DNA of 64,000 nucleotides from Tetrapyrgos nigripes (taxonomy: Eukaryota > Basidiomycota > Agaricomycetes > Agaricales > Campanellaceae), in NCBI GenBank assembly GCA_013368315.1, contig JAACJM010000061.1, positions 310,001-374,000 of the forward strand, in the 5' to 3' direction. The notes beneath the pieces are model-generated. The model had not been told where the DNA came from. It saw nothing but the letters and a program-made list of their open reading frames with translations, and did not search any database. Positions 1 through 9,715 of the stretch are shown piece by piece (positions within the stretch are counted from its first letter, which is position 1; the number at the start of each line of letters is the position of its first letter). Position numbers and translations under genes: made by a program.

Positions 1-1709
1 ACAACCTTAGATACTTCACCACGGCTCAGAAACTCAGCCGACGACAAGCAAGAATGGCCTTGTTCCTGACCAGATTCGACTTTACGCTCACCCATAAACC
101 TGGGAATCTGAATCGAAGTGACCCACTTTCTCGGAGATCGGACCATAAAGAGGGGGTCGAAAATGACAACAAGGACAGGGTCTTGCTTGACCCTAGATTC
201 TTCAGAATTCGAGCCACACGACCAGGAACGGTAACTGCAATAGGAGATGCGGAGTTGAAAAGGCAGATTAAGGAATGTCCGGATAAGGATGCTGAAGTCG
301 TAAGTGCGTTACAAACTATCTTTGACAACGGACCACGCGCTTTGGCAAAGAATTTACAGGAATGGAACTACGAAGACGGAATTATCTTGTTCCGAGGGAA
401 GATCTACGTCCCAAACGATCAACAACTCAGACGGGACATCGTTAAAATGCATCACGACAGCCTTACTGCAGGTCACCCAGGACGATTCAAAACATACGAA
501 CTCGTCAGTAGAGAATTTTGGTGGCCCGGTATGTCAGTATTTGTTCGCAGCTACGTTGAAGGATGCGCTACCTGTCAGTTAACCAAGGCAAACAACCACC
601 CTGCGCATGTACCCTTAATCCCGAACGAAATACCGGAGCGACCCTTTGGTACCATTACAACTGACTTCATCACAGACCTGCCAGAATGTGACGGCTTCAA
701 TGCAATTCACGTCACGGTCGACCGTTCAACAAAAACAGTTGTCATTTCCCCATGCAGAAAAGATATTGATAGCAACGGAACAATCGACCTATTGTTCGAC
801 AACACTTGGCGGCGGTATGGCTTATGGGATAAAATGATATCTGACCGCGGACCTCAATTCGCAAGCCAAGTGATGAAAGGCATTTACGCTAAGTTAGGTA
901 TCACTTTGGCACTCAGTACAGCTTATCATCCGCAGACAGACGGCGAAACAGAGAGGTTCAATCAAGAATTGGAACAATACCTTCGAACCTTCTGTAACTA
1001 TCGTCAAGACGATTGGGTCAAATACCTACCGTACGCAGAATTCTGTCATAATACCCGGGTTCACTCAGCGACTGGGAAATCGCCGTTTGAATTACTCCAT
1101 GGATTTTTGCCCCGACTATTCCCTTCCATCAATCCAACTTCACACGTACCAAAAGTCGAAGAACACCTCCAGAACTTGGATGCAGTTCGAGAAGAACTAA
1201 AAGCAAGTCTGACGACGGCGGCTGAACTGATGAAAGAGCAAAACAAGGACTATAGGAACAAAGGGGTGAAGTTTAAGGTTGGGGATAAAGTGTTGCTGGA
1301 CGGGAAGAATCTGAAAACGACGAGACCGAAAGCTAAGTTGGCAAATCGTCGTCACGGACCATTCAAAATCACTGACGTTATCAGTGAAGTCAATTATCGA
1401 CTCAAATTACCGAATGGCTGGCACATTCACCCAGTGTTCCACGCCTCACTCCTATTGCTGTATAAAGAGACCGAAGCCCACAGAGTGAACTATCCGGGAG
1501 AACCTGCTGAGCTACTACCCGAAGACAACGAATACGATGTGGAAGCAATTCTAGACTCAAAACCAACGAGAAACCGACGGGGAGTACAATACCTTGTCAA
1601 ATGGTTGGATTATGCTGACTCGGAGAATTCATGGGAACCAGCGTCAGGATTGACAAAGGTGAAGGAGATGATTGAAACCTTCCATCAACAACATCCAGAT
1701 GCATATTGA
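1..1709 (+). CDS. Ty3/gypsy Pol, C-terminal part (RNase H end, integrase, chromodomain)
   Basis: The frame is open from base 3, so the first ATG (54) is internal and not a start. The first residues match the end of a Ty3 RNase H, with the LTHKPGN and SDPLSRR motifs. Counting from the Met at 54, an HHCC zinc-binding domain lies near residues 133-175. The integrase catalytic triad is D in TTDF (about 204), D in SDRGPQF (about 264) and E in TDGETERF (about 300). The last 58 residues (from about 494) form a chromodomain ending VKWLDY...NSWEP, which in chromoviruses steers integration to marked chromatin. No stop or frameshift is visible, so this part could still be functional. The stop codon is TGA at 1707-1709. 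Confidence 0.93.
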   Translation, partial: NLRYFTTAQKLSRRQARMALFLTRFDFTLTHKPGNLNRSDPLSRRSDHKEGVENDNKDRVLLDPRFFRIRATRPGTVTAIGDAELKRQIKECPDKDAEVVSALQTIFDNGPRALAKNLQEWNYEDGIILFRGKIYVPNDQQLRRDIVKMHHDSLTAGHPGRFKTYELVSREFWWPGMSVFVRSYVEGCATCQLTKANNHPAHVPLIPNEIPERPFGTITTDFITDLPECDGFNAIHVTVDRSTKTVVISPCRKDIDSNGTIDLLFDNTWRRYGLWDKMISDRGPQFASQVMKGIYAKLGITLALSTAYHPQTDGETERFNQELEQYLRTFCNYRQDDWVKYLPYAEFCHNTRVHSATGKSPFELLHGFLPRLFPSINPTSHVPKVEEHLQNLDAVREELKASLTTAAELMKEQNKDYRNKGVKFKVGDKVLLDGKNLKTTRPKAKLANRRHGPFKITDVISEVNYRLKLPNGWHIHPVFHASLLLLYKETEAHRVNYPGEPAELLPEDNEYDVEAILDSKPTRNRRGVQYLVKWLDYADSENSWEPASGLTKVKEMIETFHQQHPDAY

Positions 1710-1998
1710 CCCAAGAACCTGATACGCCCGGGAACAACAGTGTGTTCATTAGGAATCGCCATGGAAGACATATGGCGAAGTACCCGTGTACTTCAAGCGA
1801 AAGCACAACTCTGAGGAGAAACACTGTTACGAACTGTGGGTATTCTATGCCCGCCTTCACACCCCACTCGGCAATTGAATTCAGACTTCTGTCATCACTC
1901 ATCGATCGCATTCCCTCGTTAACAGCATTTACTATCAAAACCACCTCCGGGGATAACTTGACCGTCCATTCAACATTCCCTCCATGCAGACAAACAAG

Positions 1999-2005
1999 TA
2001 TAAAG
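1999..2005 (+). promoter_or_regulatory. TATA-like box upstream of the accessory ORF
   Basis: TATAAAG lies 89 nt before the ATG at 2094. The intervening stretch is pyrimidine-rich and has no upstream ATG until the ORF start. The spacing would suit an independent transcript within the retrotransposon, but this is inference from sequence only. Confidence 0.35.
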
Positions 2006-2093
2006 GACCCCTCTCCACAACGAAGAAGGACAGAACTCAACCACATCCTACCAGTTTCACCTTACTCCCCTCTACTGCACCTTCATCATAACC

Positions 2094-2609
2094 ATGTCAA
2101 CCACTTCCTCCATCGACACCATCGCGAACGACGCGCTCCCAACCAACAGGGGACATTGCAGCTATGGAACCCGCTCCGGACGTCGATGCAGACTGCCAAA
2201 ACAACACACAGGACCTCACATTGGGTGTCAACGTTGCACGTGGGGAGGAGAGGATGGACCAGGACGTTGTAGACTGGGCAGAGGACATAAAGCCCGTTGT
2301 GTGGTGCAATGGATGTCACTGCGGGCGGAACACAGAGGAAATCTGGGATGGGGAGGCGCCAGCATCTGGGGGGCAGACAACAGTATACACTGGGACATGA
2401 ACGACAATGGAGGAGGATGGGGAACGGCGACCAACACAACAGAGTGGGGGAACTTCGACTGGAATGACCCTAGATGGGAGAATGGAAACGACACCATAGA
2501 TTGGGACAAATATTGGCCAAGCCAGGGGGATGTAGACAGACGACTCCGCAGGCAATTGGCGGAGCATTGGAAGACTAGCTTGACGAGCTCCGGTGAAAGC
2601 TCATCCTAA
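2094..2609 (+). CDS. accessory ORF of the Ty3 element, double Cys/His finger protein
   Basis: This 171-residue ORF lies between pol and the polypurine tract, in the position of extra ORFs in some LTR elements. Residues about 20-70 hold a Cys/His module with spacing C-x9-C-x5-H-x3-H-x5-C-x10-C-x5-H-x3-C. The C-terminal half is rich in Trp, Asn, Asp and Gly (for example GWG and FDWND). No catalytic motif is visible. The same core Cys/His spacing occurs in the copia element near 40.9-41.0 kb. The first half of the ORF overlaps another open frame (1706-2272), but the Cys/His pattern and the ATG context favour this one. Nucleic-acid or protein binding is a guess; I do not recognise the family. Confidence 0.6.
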   Translation: MSTTSSIDTIANDALPTNRGHCSYGTRSGRRCRLPKQHTGPHIGCQRCTWGGEDGPGRCRLGRGHKARCVVQWMSLRAEHRGNLGWGGASIWGADNSIHWDMNDNGGGWGTATNTTEWGNFDWNDPRWENGNDTIDWDKYWPSQGDVDRRLRRQLAEHWKTSLTSSGESSS

Positions 2610-2620
2610 AGAGGGGGTAA

Positions 2621-3128
2621 TGTCATGAATCGCTCCCCGCCTATTCATTCCCTTTCTATTCTTTTCCCTTTACTATTTACTTCCCACTCTAACCCCATAA
2701 ATATCAAACATTTCTCATCATCGTCTATAGTTACCATCTCTCTAGATCTATGACTCACACTCTTATCTCCTCCGATCCTTATCTCCATGGACATTCTCAC
2801 TGTCAATCACTCCGTATGATCCAGTACTTTCATCTATCCATATCTGACTTATTATTCTCTCGCCCTTGACATTTCCACATGATACAGTCTACTATTACTT
2901 ATCTTTTCCCATCTGTTCATATTTTACTTATATACCTGTGATCCTTGTAACCTATCCCTTAGTTCGTTCACTTCGTCTCCGCTCTGTACTTTTACTATGC
3001 AGTGTAGAGCCTAGTCAGCTTACTTTCTCTCTATCTCTTTACCTCTCTATCTCTCTCGATCAATCTATTCTCTTGTAAACCGGCTTTCTCGTATTGTGTG
3101 ACTTGGGTGGTTATTGAGTGTAACGACA
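2621..3128 (+). repeat. 3' LTR of the Ty3 element
   Basis: It starts TGTCATGAATCG directly after the polypurine tract and contains a TATA-like stretch (CCCATAAATATC, near 2695). The end is uncertain: either TAACGACA at 3128 or TTGACA at 3136. The second choice would give TGTCA/TGACA terminal symmetry. The partner LTR is not in the window. Confidence 0.7.
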
Positions 3129-3136
3129 ACCTTGAC

Positions 3137-3300
3137 AGTAAACCTCTGGCTTCTTGGATCCTTTTTGATCGTCTTGGGCCATCAGGTTGTTTAGTTTCGT
3201 CTTCGTTGACATCCATTGGTTCAGGTTTGTGTTCCTGAGAAGTTGGAGTTTCATTTGTATTTTCTTCTGTCGGACTTCTTCGAAGGATACGTTCGAGCAT
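3137..3300 (-). pseudogene. copia Pol linker fragment (between integrase and reverse transcriptase)
   Basis: On the minus strand a short open stretch reads an acidic, proline-containing linker ending PRRSKRIQEARG, typical of the region between integrase and reverse transcriptase in Ty1/copia Pol. The frame then runs into the Ty3 LTR. On its 5' side it abuts the copia gag fragment in another frame, which suggests an internal deletion joined gag to pol sequence. Confidence 0.6.
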
Positions 3301-4225
3301 TGCTCAAACGATAGTTAGTGAATTCCTTCTTTAGCTGCGCAATGAGGTCGACAGCTGTGTATACGGGTTTCTCCCCTTCAGCTGCAGTAGTGGCATCCCA
3401 TGTAGCTGCAGCTGCATCCACAGTTGCTTTGTAAGAACTGCCAACAAAGTGATAGTGTGGAGGAATAATCCCCACTAGAGCTGAGTAAAAGACTTGATCC
3501 GAGACATCTATGTCTCTCTTCTTGATAGAAGCCCACAGATCCTGAGCTTCGTCAAGGAGCTTATCAAACTCCCAGACTGGTTTATGTAAGTTGAAGAGTT
3601 TCCACAGCTCGTTAGACTCTTGAACTGTGGATGAAGGGTCGAAACGTTGCTTGAGCTTCTTGATAAGCTCTATCGCATCTGACTCTTCGATGTAGTGGAT
3701 CATGATTTTATCATCAATCTTGTCTGTAATAGCATTAAAACAGGCTAGTTTGACAGTATTACCAGGATGTAACCCGGAACTTTTAAAGTGTTGGTGACGA
3801 ATCACCCGTAAAGCGCTATTAACGCGAAAGTACCACATCTTCCAATTTTCACTGCCAGTAAGAACTGTCAAGGAATCAAAAGCTTTGTTGATGTTGCTGA
3901 GTGGCATCACGTAGTTGGGGTTTGTATTTTCGGGCATAGATAATGCGACCGATGAAGTAGGGGTAGATGGAGGAGATAATGATGGAGTAGGGACAGTATC
4001 CCGGACATTAGTCCTAGTATTTTCGCCAGCATCAGACATAATGGGATCAAGTGCGAATGGAAGAGGGTTTTGGATGAGAGGATCAAGTGGTTGTGCTTGC
4101 GAAGTAGATGATACGGGTGGAGTAGGAGTTTGGGTACCAGAGGGGTGTGCACTAGAGTGGCGACTGGTAGTAGGAAGTGGGATATCTGGGACTGATCCTT
4201 GAGATCGAGTTTCTCGACTAGTCAT
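3251..4225 (-). pseudogene. Ty1/copia gag (copy 2), pol mostly deleted
   Basis: This 324-residue ORF has a Ser/Thr/Pro-rich N-terminal 110 residues. A UBN2-type copia gag domain follows, including GSENWKMW, ITDKIDDK and SNELWKLFNL. It starts at an ATG 94 nt downstream of the primer-binding site in element orientation. No zinc knuckle, protease or integrase follows. Sequence continues directly into a Pol linker fragment, so the copy lacks most of pol and cannot move by itself. It resembles the gag at 7008-6383 in architecture (shared SNELWK motif) but not closely in sequence. Confidence 0.8.
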
Positions 4226-4306
4226 ATACTAGTCCAGGAACAGAGTACAAGTAGAGAGTAAAGCAGAGTAGAACAAGTGTTTATCGAAGTTATAGCAAGC
4301 TAGGCG

Positions 4307-4318
4307 GGGCCCATAACC
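4307..4318 (-). promoter_or_regulatory. copia copy 2 primer-binding site (initiator tRNA-Met half)
   Basis: The plus strand reads GGGGCCCATAACC directly beside the LTR. In the element (minus) strand this is complementary to the anticodon stem-loop region of initiator tRNA-Met, as in Drosophila copia, which primes from a 5' half-tRNA. Confidence 0.65.
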
Positions 4319-4552
4319 TATTAGACTTAGGTTATCTTAGCGAATAATCTTAGTGAGAGTCACAAAGTGGGGGTAAGAGTGTGTGAATGTATCTCGCTTA
4401 ACTCTCAAGTATATATCATTAATCAGAGTAGTATAATAATATAAATAGTCTAAGTATATCCATATGATCATTTGACCGTATGTCCGCAGTACCTGATTGA
4501 TGCTGTATGCATAGTAACTTAGTAACTTGATTGTTATCATTTAATTCCAACA
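4319..4552 (-). repeat. 5' LTR of copia copy 2
   Basis: In element orientation it begins TGTTGGAATTA at 4552 and ends beside the primer-binding site at 4319, about 234 bp. The inner terminus reads TATTAG where TGTTAG would be expected, a probable G-to-A change. It sits inside the pol of copia copy 1, whose reading frame ends a few codons into this LTR. Confidence 0.7.
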
Positions 4553-7008
4553 GGTTGGTTCTAAGAATAGTACATCCTCGTTCTCCCCCTCCAACGCTGA
4601 AACCCAATGACCATCCGACTTCTCGAAAACCACATCACTAGTGCAGTATAACTCTTCGTTCTCCCATCTCTTCACCACATATACCTTCCTCCCGTCATAC
4701 CCAACCATCTGGCATTTAAAACCCCTTGGATCCAGCTTTCCTCTCCCAGATTTTGCAGGTATATGCACAAAACCGACACTACCAAATGGTACAAGATGCG
4801 ACACGTTCTGCCTTTGGCCGGTCCATCTCTCCTCAGGTACGATCTGTCTCGTGTTTGGCATGATGTTCTTAACGTATATATACGTAGCCATCGCCTGCGC
4901 CCACCAACGAGCAGATAAATTCACATCAAACAACATCGCTCGGGTCCCGTTCAGCATTGCACCAATTCCTCGCTCAGCTTTTCCATTAGATGGTGATGTG
5001 TAAGGAGCAGTGAATTCGTGGATTATACCATGGCTTGAAGTCCAAACCTGAAAGGCTTGGGATCTCCATTCGGGTGCGTTGTCAGTCCGGATACTCTTCA
5101 ATGGCTTTCCAGTCTGAGTCTCTGCTGTAGCCCGTCGTACTTCAAGCTTCTCGATCAATGTGGCTGCCATCCGGTCCTTCAAGAAGTCAACCATGTCTCT
5201 AGACGTCCCCGCATCCGTACCGAACAGCGCATATAAATGACCTCCGACTGACACAACTTGCACAGGTCCCCAAATATCCAGATACCACCGAAAGTTTGCC
5301 TCAGTGATTGTCTCGGTACTGTCAGGATAGGCTTGTTTGTCTGTATGCGCCTTCCTGCAGTCCTCACACGTCCCCATCACTTTCCGCGTTCCTTTGACTT
5401 TTGGGATCCTGTCTACGAGGTCATATGCCATCTCGATCCACTCTGGCATTATATGCCCACTCGCTCGATGCAGGTATCGAATATCTGCAGGTAGCTGCGC
5501 AGCTAGGGCAGTGTTTGGTTTTATCAACTTTGCATTCATGACATAAACGCCACCGTCCAATACTGCTTCAAACGTCTCTTTCCCATTTGGTTGCTTGAAT
5601 ACCATCCATCCCTTTCCCAACGCCGCTGTCCAGCCTAATCGATCCAGGGTGCCAGTCAACATCAAGTTATTAGAGACATTGGGAGCATGGAACACGTCAC
5701 AAAACAAAAGGTGATAGGTTACTCCTCCATACATCACCTCAACCTTTACATCACCTCTTCCTACAATATCGAACTCGGCGTTTTCATGGGACGACCCTCC
5801 TTTATCAGCGTGGGCCAAATAGGTAATGAAGCTTGACTTCTGTCGGAAAAAATGGTGCGTTGTGCCAGAGTCGGCTATAATGCAGATTGGGTCGTGAGGC
5901 AATGGAATCGTGGTGGTATGTTGGACAATGGTACTCAATGCCAAGATGGTCGGCAAGTCATCAGAGGTATAGGCGGTTGTATTGTTTGCAGATGGAACAG
6001 GTACGTCCTTCTTTCCCTTCCACCATGCCAGATTTTGACCTTGCTTTCCACCACCTTCCCTAAAGCAGTTCTCAATTGTGTGGCCACAGCGTTTGCACTT
6101 GGGATTTGAACAGAGAAGGTCAGGGTTTGCAGGCCCACTTCCCTTTCTCGATGTTTGCAACGCATTCACTTTCTCCGTCAATTCCAGCACCTGAGCCTGC
6201 AATGCCTTCGTCTTGTCTAACCCTTGAATACTGCCACCTCTGCCACTTCCTCCCATCAATCGCACGTGTTCCTGTAGTCTCCCTGCAGCAACGTTAAACG
6301 TAACCGACTTGTCCGTCAACAAGGAACCAACAACTGGGATCCATTTGGTAGTGCGAGGGAATGAGTCAAGGAACATCGTCAAAAATTGGACTTCGTCTAT
6401 CTTGGCTCCAACGTCGGTGGCCTGCTTTCACAGAGTTCGGAATTTCACAACATATCCGTTCTCCCCTGTAACGTCACCACTCTCATATCGACAGGTCCGT
6501 AATGCCTCCTCTCTTCTCTGGCGAGCCAAATGACTGACCAAGGTGTATTCATCAGCTAGGAATTTCCACAACTCGTTCGACTTCTTTCCTCCAGAATAAC
6601 CTAGGGAGTCCGGGTTCTTGACATTATCCCAGATAGTTAGGTACGCAACAGATTTGTGTATCTTGTATTCGAGGTAATTGGGTTTTCGACTGCTGACTGG
6701 TGTGGGACTGTCAAGTCCTTCGGTTTGGTAACCTGCCCTTCCCAATACAAATGAAGGCCCTTCAACTTCCCTCGCATCTCCATAGACTTCTTCCAGGACA
6801 CGTAGTTCTCTCCGTTGAACTTGGCGTCATCCGGCAACTCTTGGATGGTCGTGAAGTTGCTCAGATTTCCAATGGGGTTTTGGGTGCCAGAGTTAGACAT
6901 AGTTTCGGGATCAACGGTGCGGAAGGATGTTGTAAAAATAGAGATGACGAATAGGGCGTCTAGTTCTTCAGGGTCAAGATGTAGGAATAGGTCTTCTGCC
7001 ATTGACAT
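4553..7008 (-). pseudogene. Ty1/copia gag-pol (copy 1), truncated in Pol
   Basis: The ATG at 7008 opens a copia gag (GENYVSWKKSM, SNELWKFLADEY). The frame shifts near 6640-6745 and has an in-frame TGA at 6428-6430. From 6382 it runs open through a zinc knuckle of the C-x4-C-x4-H-x4-C type (about 6065-6110), an aspartic protease (IADSGTTHHF) and an integrase core. The integrase residues are D in YLDIWGP, D in RTDNAPEW and E in NGKAERG. The copia 2 LTR interrupts it at 4552 and supplies the final codons and stop, giving a chimeric C-terminus. Reverse transcriptase and RNase H are missing here. It is dead as an autonomous element. Confidence 0.85.
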
Positions 7009-7067
7009 GCAACAGTATAGTCAATGAGTCGTTTCTTCTTAATAAAATCGTGTGAGCACAGCTTATA

Positions 7068-7084
7068 GCGCAGGGCCCATAACC
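7068..7084 (-). promoter_or_regulatory. copia copy 1 primer-binding site (initiator tRNA-Met half)
   Basis: The plus strand reads GCGCAGGGCCCATAACC next to the LTR. The 17 nt correspond to the D-stem/anticodon side of fungal initiator tRNA-Met (anticodon CAT). This is the longest tRNA match of the three copia elements. Confidence 0.7.
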
Positions 7085-7315
7085 TGTAAGATAGCGAGTA
7101 CATATTAGTACGAGCGTACCCAGGAGTTCACACGAAGATGGTGAAACGACTGGGGTGTCAGATACGAGAATTGTAGGTATATATGAGTCGGGTGTTGAAC
7201 CTGGGTCAGGGTACCTTGGAGTTTAGAGGATCAAAGGAAAAGAAATTAGGAAAAGAGAGAGGCGGATACGCCACAATAGGAAATAGCCCCTAACTAGGGA
7301 CTCTCATTCTTGACA
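7085..7315 (-). repeat. 5' LTR of copia copy 1
   Basis: About 231 bp; in element orientation it starts TGTCAAGAATGAG at 7315 and ends CTTACA at 7085. It lies within the MITE described next: the sequence right of 7315 (TTCTGTCCCTCTG...) matches the interior of the intact MITE at 23627 onward. The other LTR is not in the window. Confidence 0.75.
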
Positions 7316-7461
7316 TTCTGTCCCTCTGTTTTATGGTAAAACAACTTCATTTCTATGTAAGATAATCTACCTACTAGGAATATTGGTGAAGGTACGAGGG
7401 GGCCAAGATGTAATCAGACATTTTTGGCTGTACCAGTCCGCCAAATATTTGTCAAAATACT
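7316..7461. mobile_element. MITE-1, right half (cut by copia copy 1)
   Basis: It matches the right half of the MITE at 23468-23794 almost base for base and ends in the same terminal repeat (TTTGTCAAAATACT). The left half should lie beyond the nested retrotransposons, outside the window. Confidence 0.75.
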
Positions 7462-9160
7462 GTTGCGAGAACAAGAGCAGGGTGAACAGGAGAAACAGAA
7501 TATGCAGAAACAGTCACCAATGACTCCAAAACGCATCCCTTTTCCCTTTCCTGCCGATACATGAATTCACGCAAGTACGAACGCACAAATAAACCCTCTA
7601 CCACACCCTCACAAAGGAAATCAGCCATCAAGAAAGACTTCTTCAAAACCTTCTTCAAACCAACGGAACGAACACCTTGGATGAGGGGAAGAGATGGGAG
7701 TGGGAGTGGGAACACTGGGATGATGGTAATGAAAGAGGTGGTGGTGGGGATGGAAGTGGTGGTAGTGGATATAAATGTGGCTCAGAGCCAGGTATGATTA
7801 GGTATATTCTTTTTGTTTGCTTTCTTTCAATTCTTCGCTGCATTGTCATGTGTGTTTTTCTCTTTCTTTTCCTTTCTTTTTCCTTCGTATCATTCTCAAT
7901 CTTTTTTCCCCCAATCTATCTGTGTTGATAAGAACTTACGCTAATCAAACTCTCTCTTCTTCTCCCCTCACCTCTTTCCCCCTTTTCACTCTTCTTTCGT
8001 CAAAAAGCATTATGCGTCACTACAAATGTACACTCCCTACATCCCCACCTGGTAATGCACCGGCACTCACATCACTGGATGCCTGCATTGTCCATTTCAG
8101 CAACCTAGCCTTCTCCCTTGTCTCAATTATGATGCCGGTGGGGCTAGTGGGGAGAGGGGGAGCATGGCCTTTTCTATGCATTGAACATCTACTTTGGCTA
8201 TTACAGCTTGAGAGGCAGAGAACTTGAAGGGGGCCAGTCTTGTTGGTGGTGGGTGTTGATCACAATGGAGATCAGGATCAATACGATGACTTTTGGGAGA
8301 GAAAGCCTGGACTGCCGGTGATTGAAAATATATGCTTGACCTATTTGTCTTCGTTGTTTTCGGTATTTTGGCACAGCGCGCACCTCACTCGATCACTTAC
8401 ATGGGCTCAAACTCAGTCTGGACACTATTCCTAGCATAGAGAATGGCAGTGGGGCTAAAGAAGAATGGCTTTGGTGGTGACAAAGGTGGTTTTGATCTTG
8501 TTTTTTTAATATTCTGTTGCATATGTTTTTTGTTAGAGTTGTTGTCTGGATTTCGAGGACTTTGTTTTCTTCTTTTTGCCAATATCCTCAATAAACTGGT
8601 GCCACCTATCCTATGTATTTTTCTCTCTGATATTCAGTTTTGATTTTTTCGTCTGGTTTGTTTTCTTTTCCCTTTTCATATTTGACTACGCACGCACGTT
8701 CACTGACGTTGTCCACTCTTTCTACTTCACCTGTCTTATTTGTCCCACTCTCCTGCACCCCTGAGCATTTCCTCATTCTCCATCCAACCCCTTCCCCCCA
8801 ATCACTTCAAAAAATAAAAAATCAGTAGTAAAAACGGCTTCATCTGCACAAACTGATGCCTGGTGAAGAACCCTGCCTGCCCGCCCCTTTACACCATATC
8901 TAGGTCTGTTACAAGGAGGTGGGTTAAGAGGATTTTGGGGGGATGAATGGGAGCCATGGAGGAGAGGGGGGAGGGAGGGGGGGAGCAAATGAGAGAAGCT
9001 GTGAAGATATAAGGACAAGTGAGGAGGGGTGGGATAGAGTAATGTATCTTAATTTTTATAAAAATCAATGTACACATGTATATTGAACAAAGGGAAACTT
9101 GATGATATATAAAATACTAACAAGATAGATATCTATGTAAGTACCAGAACTTCTGAATTA
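7462..9160 (+). other. block A spliced cassette, Gly/Ser-exon type
   Basis: No known gene. It is near-identical to 23795-25530 and related to 45300-45620, 48789-50330 and 22450-23400. An open segment near 7561-7790 has a Lys/Phe/Pro part (KKDFFKTFFKPTER) and then a Gly/Ser part (GDGSGGSGYKCGSEP). A donor-like GTATGATTAGG follows at about 7792, then a T-rich stretch with a branch-like GCTAATC. Another conserved open stretch lies at about 8030-8330. The right end (8900-9060) carries G-rich tracts and a T-rich 3'-UTR-like stretch preceding the ankyrin remnant on the other strand. Conservation of splice-like signals suggests a transcribed gene, but frames drift between copies. Confidence 0.45.
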
Positions 9161-9163
9161 ATC

Positions 9164-9715
9164 CTACTCTGTTGCTCCATGCTCTTGCAGATATTTCATT
9201 ATCCCTGGTTGAACTCCTTCCTGTGCAGCTTTGAGTACAGATCCAAATTCCCCTCCCTTTGCATTAACATCTGCCCCCTTCTCCACAAGATACTTGGGCA
9301 ATATCCAAATCTTCCCAATATGCTGCTGCTTGCAGTGTAAACCCATATTCCCCTGCCTTTGCATTAACATCTACCACCTTCTCCACAAAATACTTGACAA
9401 CTTCCAGAAGTCCACCATATGCTGCTGCTTGCAATGCAAACCTATATCCCCCTCCCTCTGCATTAACATTTGCCCCCTTCTCTACAAGATACTTGACAAT
9501 ATCCAAATGCCACCAACATGCTGTTGCTTGCAATGCAACCCATGTTCCCCTCCCTTTGCATTAACATCTGCTCCCTTCTACACAAGATACTTGAAAATAT
9601 CCAAATGCCTCCTATATAATACCCTCCTCCTGCATTAACATCTGCACCCTTCTCCACAAGATACTTGACAATATACAAATCCCCCCCTTGTGCTGCTCCT
9701 TGCAATGCACACCCA
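9164..9715 (-). pseudogene. decayed ankyrin-repeat array, block A
   Basis: The minus strand reads units of the type LDIVKYLVEKGADVNA...GGxYGFALQAAA in several frames, with frameshifts and internal losses. It ends EHGATE-stop, exactly like the intact paralogs, but lacks the DUF6535 half. The same remnant, similarly damaged, occurs at 25535-26086 in block B. Confidence 0.85.

Larger units (their letters stand above)
1..3128 (+). mobile_element. Ty3/gypsy chromovirus, 3' part
   Basis: The window opens inside a Ty3/gypsy element. In order it shows the end of RNase H, integrase with chromodomain, a spacer, an accessory ORF, a polypurine tract (AAAGAGGGGG, 2608-2617) and a 3' LTR beginning TGTCATGAAT at 2621. 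The 5' LTR, gag, protease and reverse transcriptase lie upstream of the window. The right edge is placed near 3128 (or 3136) because a minus-strand copia fragment becomes readable there. The element therefore probably inserted into, or was joined to, that copia copy. Confidence 0.85.

Noticed and set aside
1706..2272. 188-residue ORF overlapping the Ty3 pol stop
   Set aside because: It starts without ATG, lacks motifs and overlaps the better-supported Cys/His ORF.
7677..7797. Mating-pheromone precursor suggested by SGYKCG near an exon end
   Set aside because: No C-terminal CaaX box or typical short precursor; the Cys is followed by GSEP and a donor-like site.
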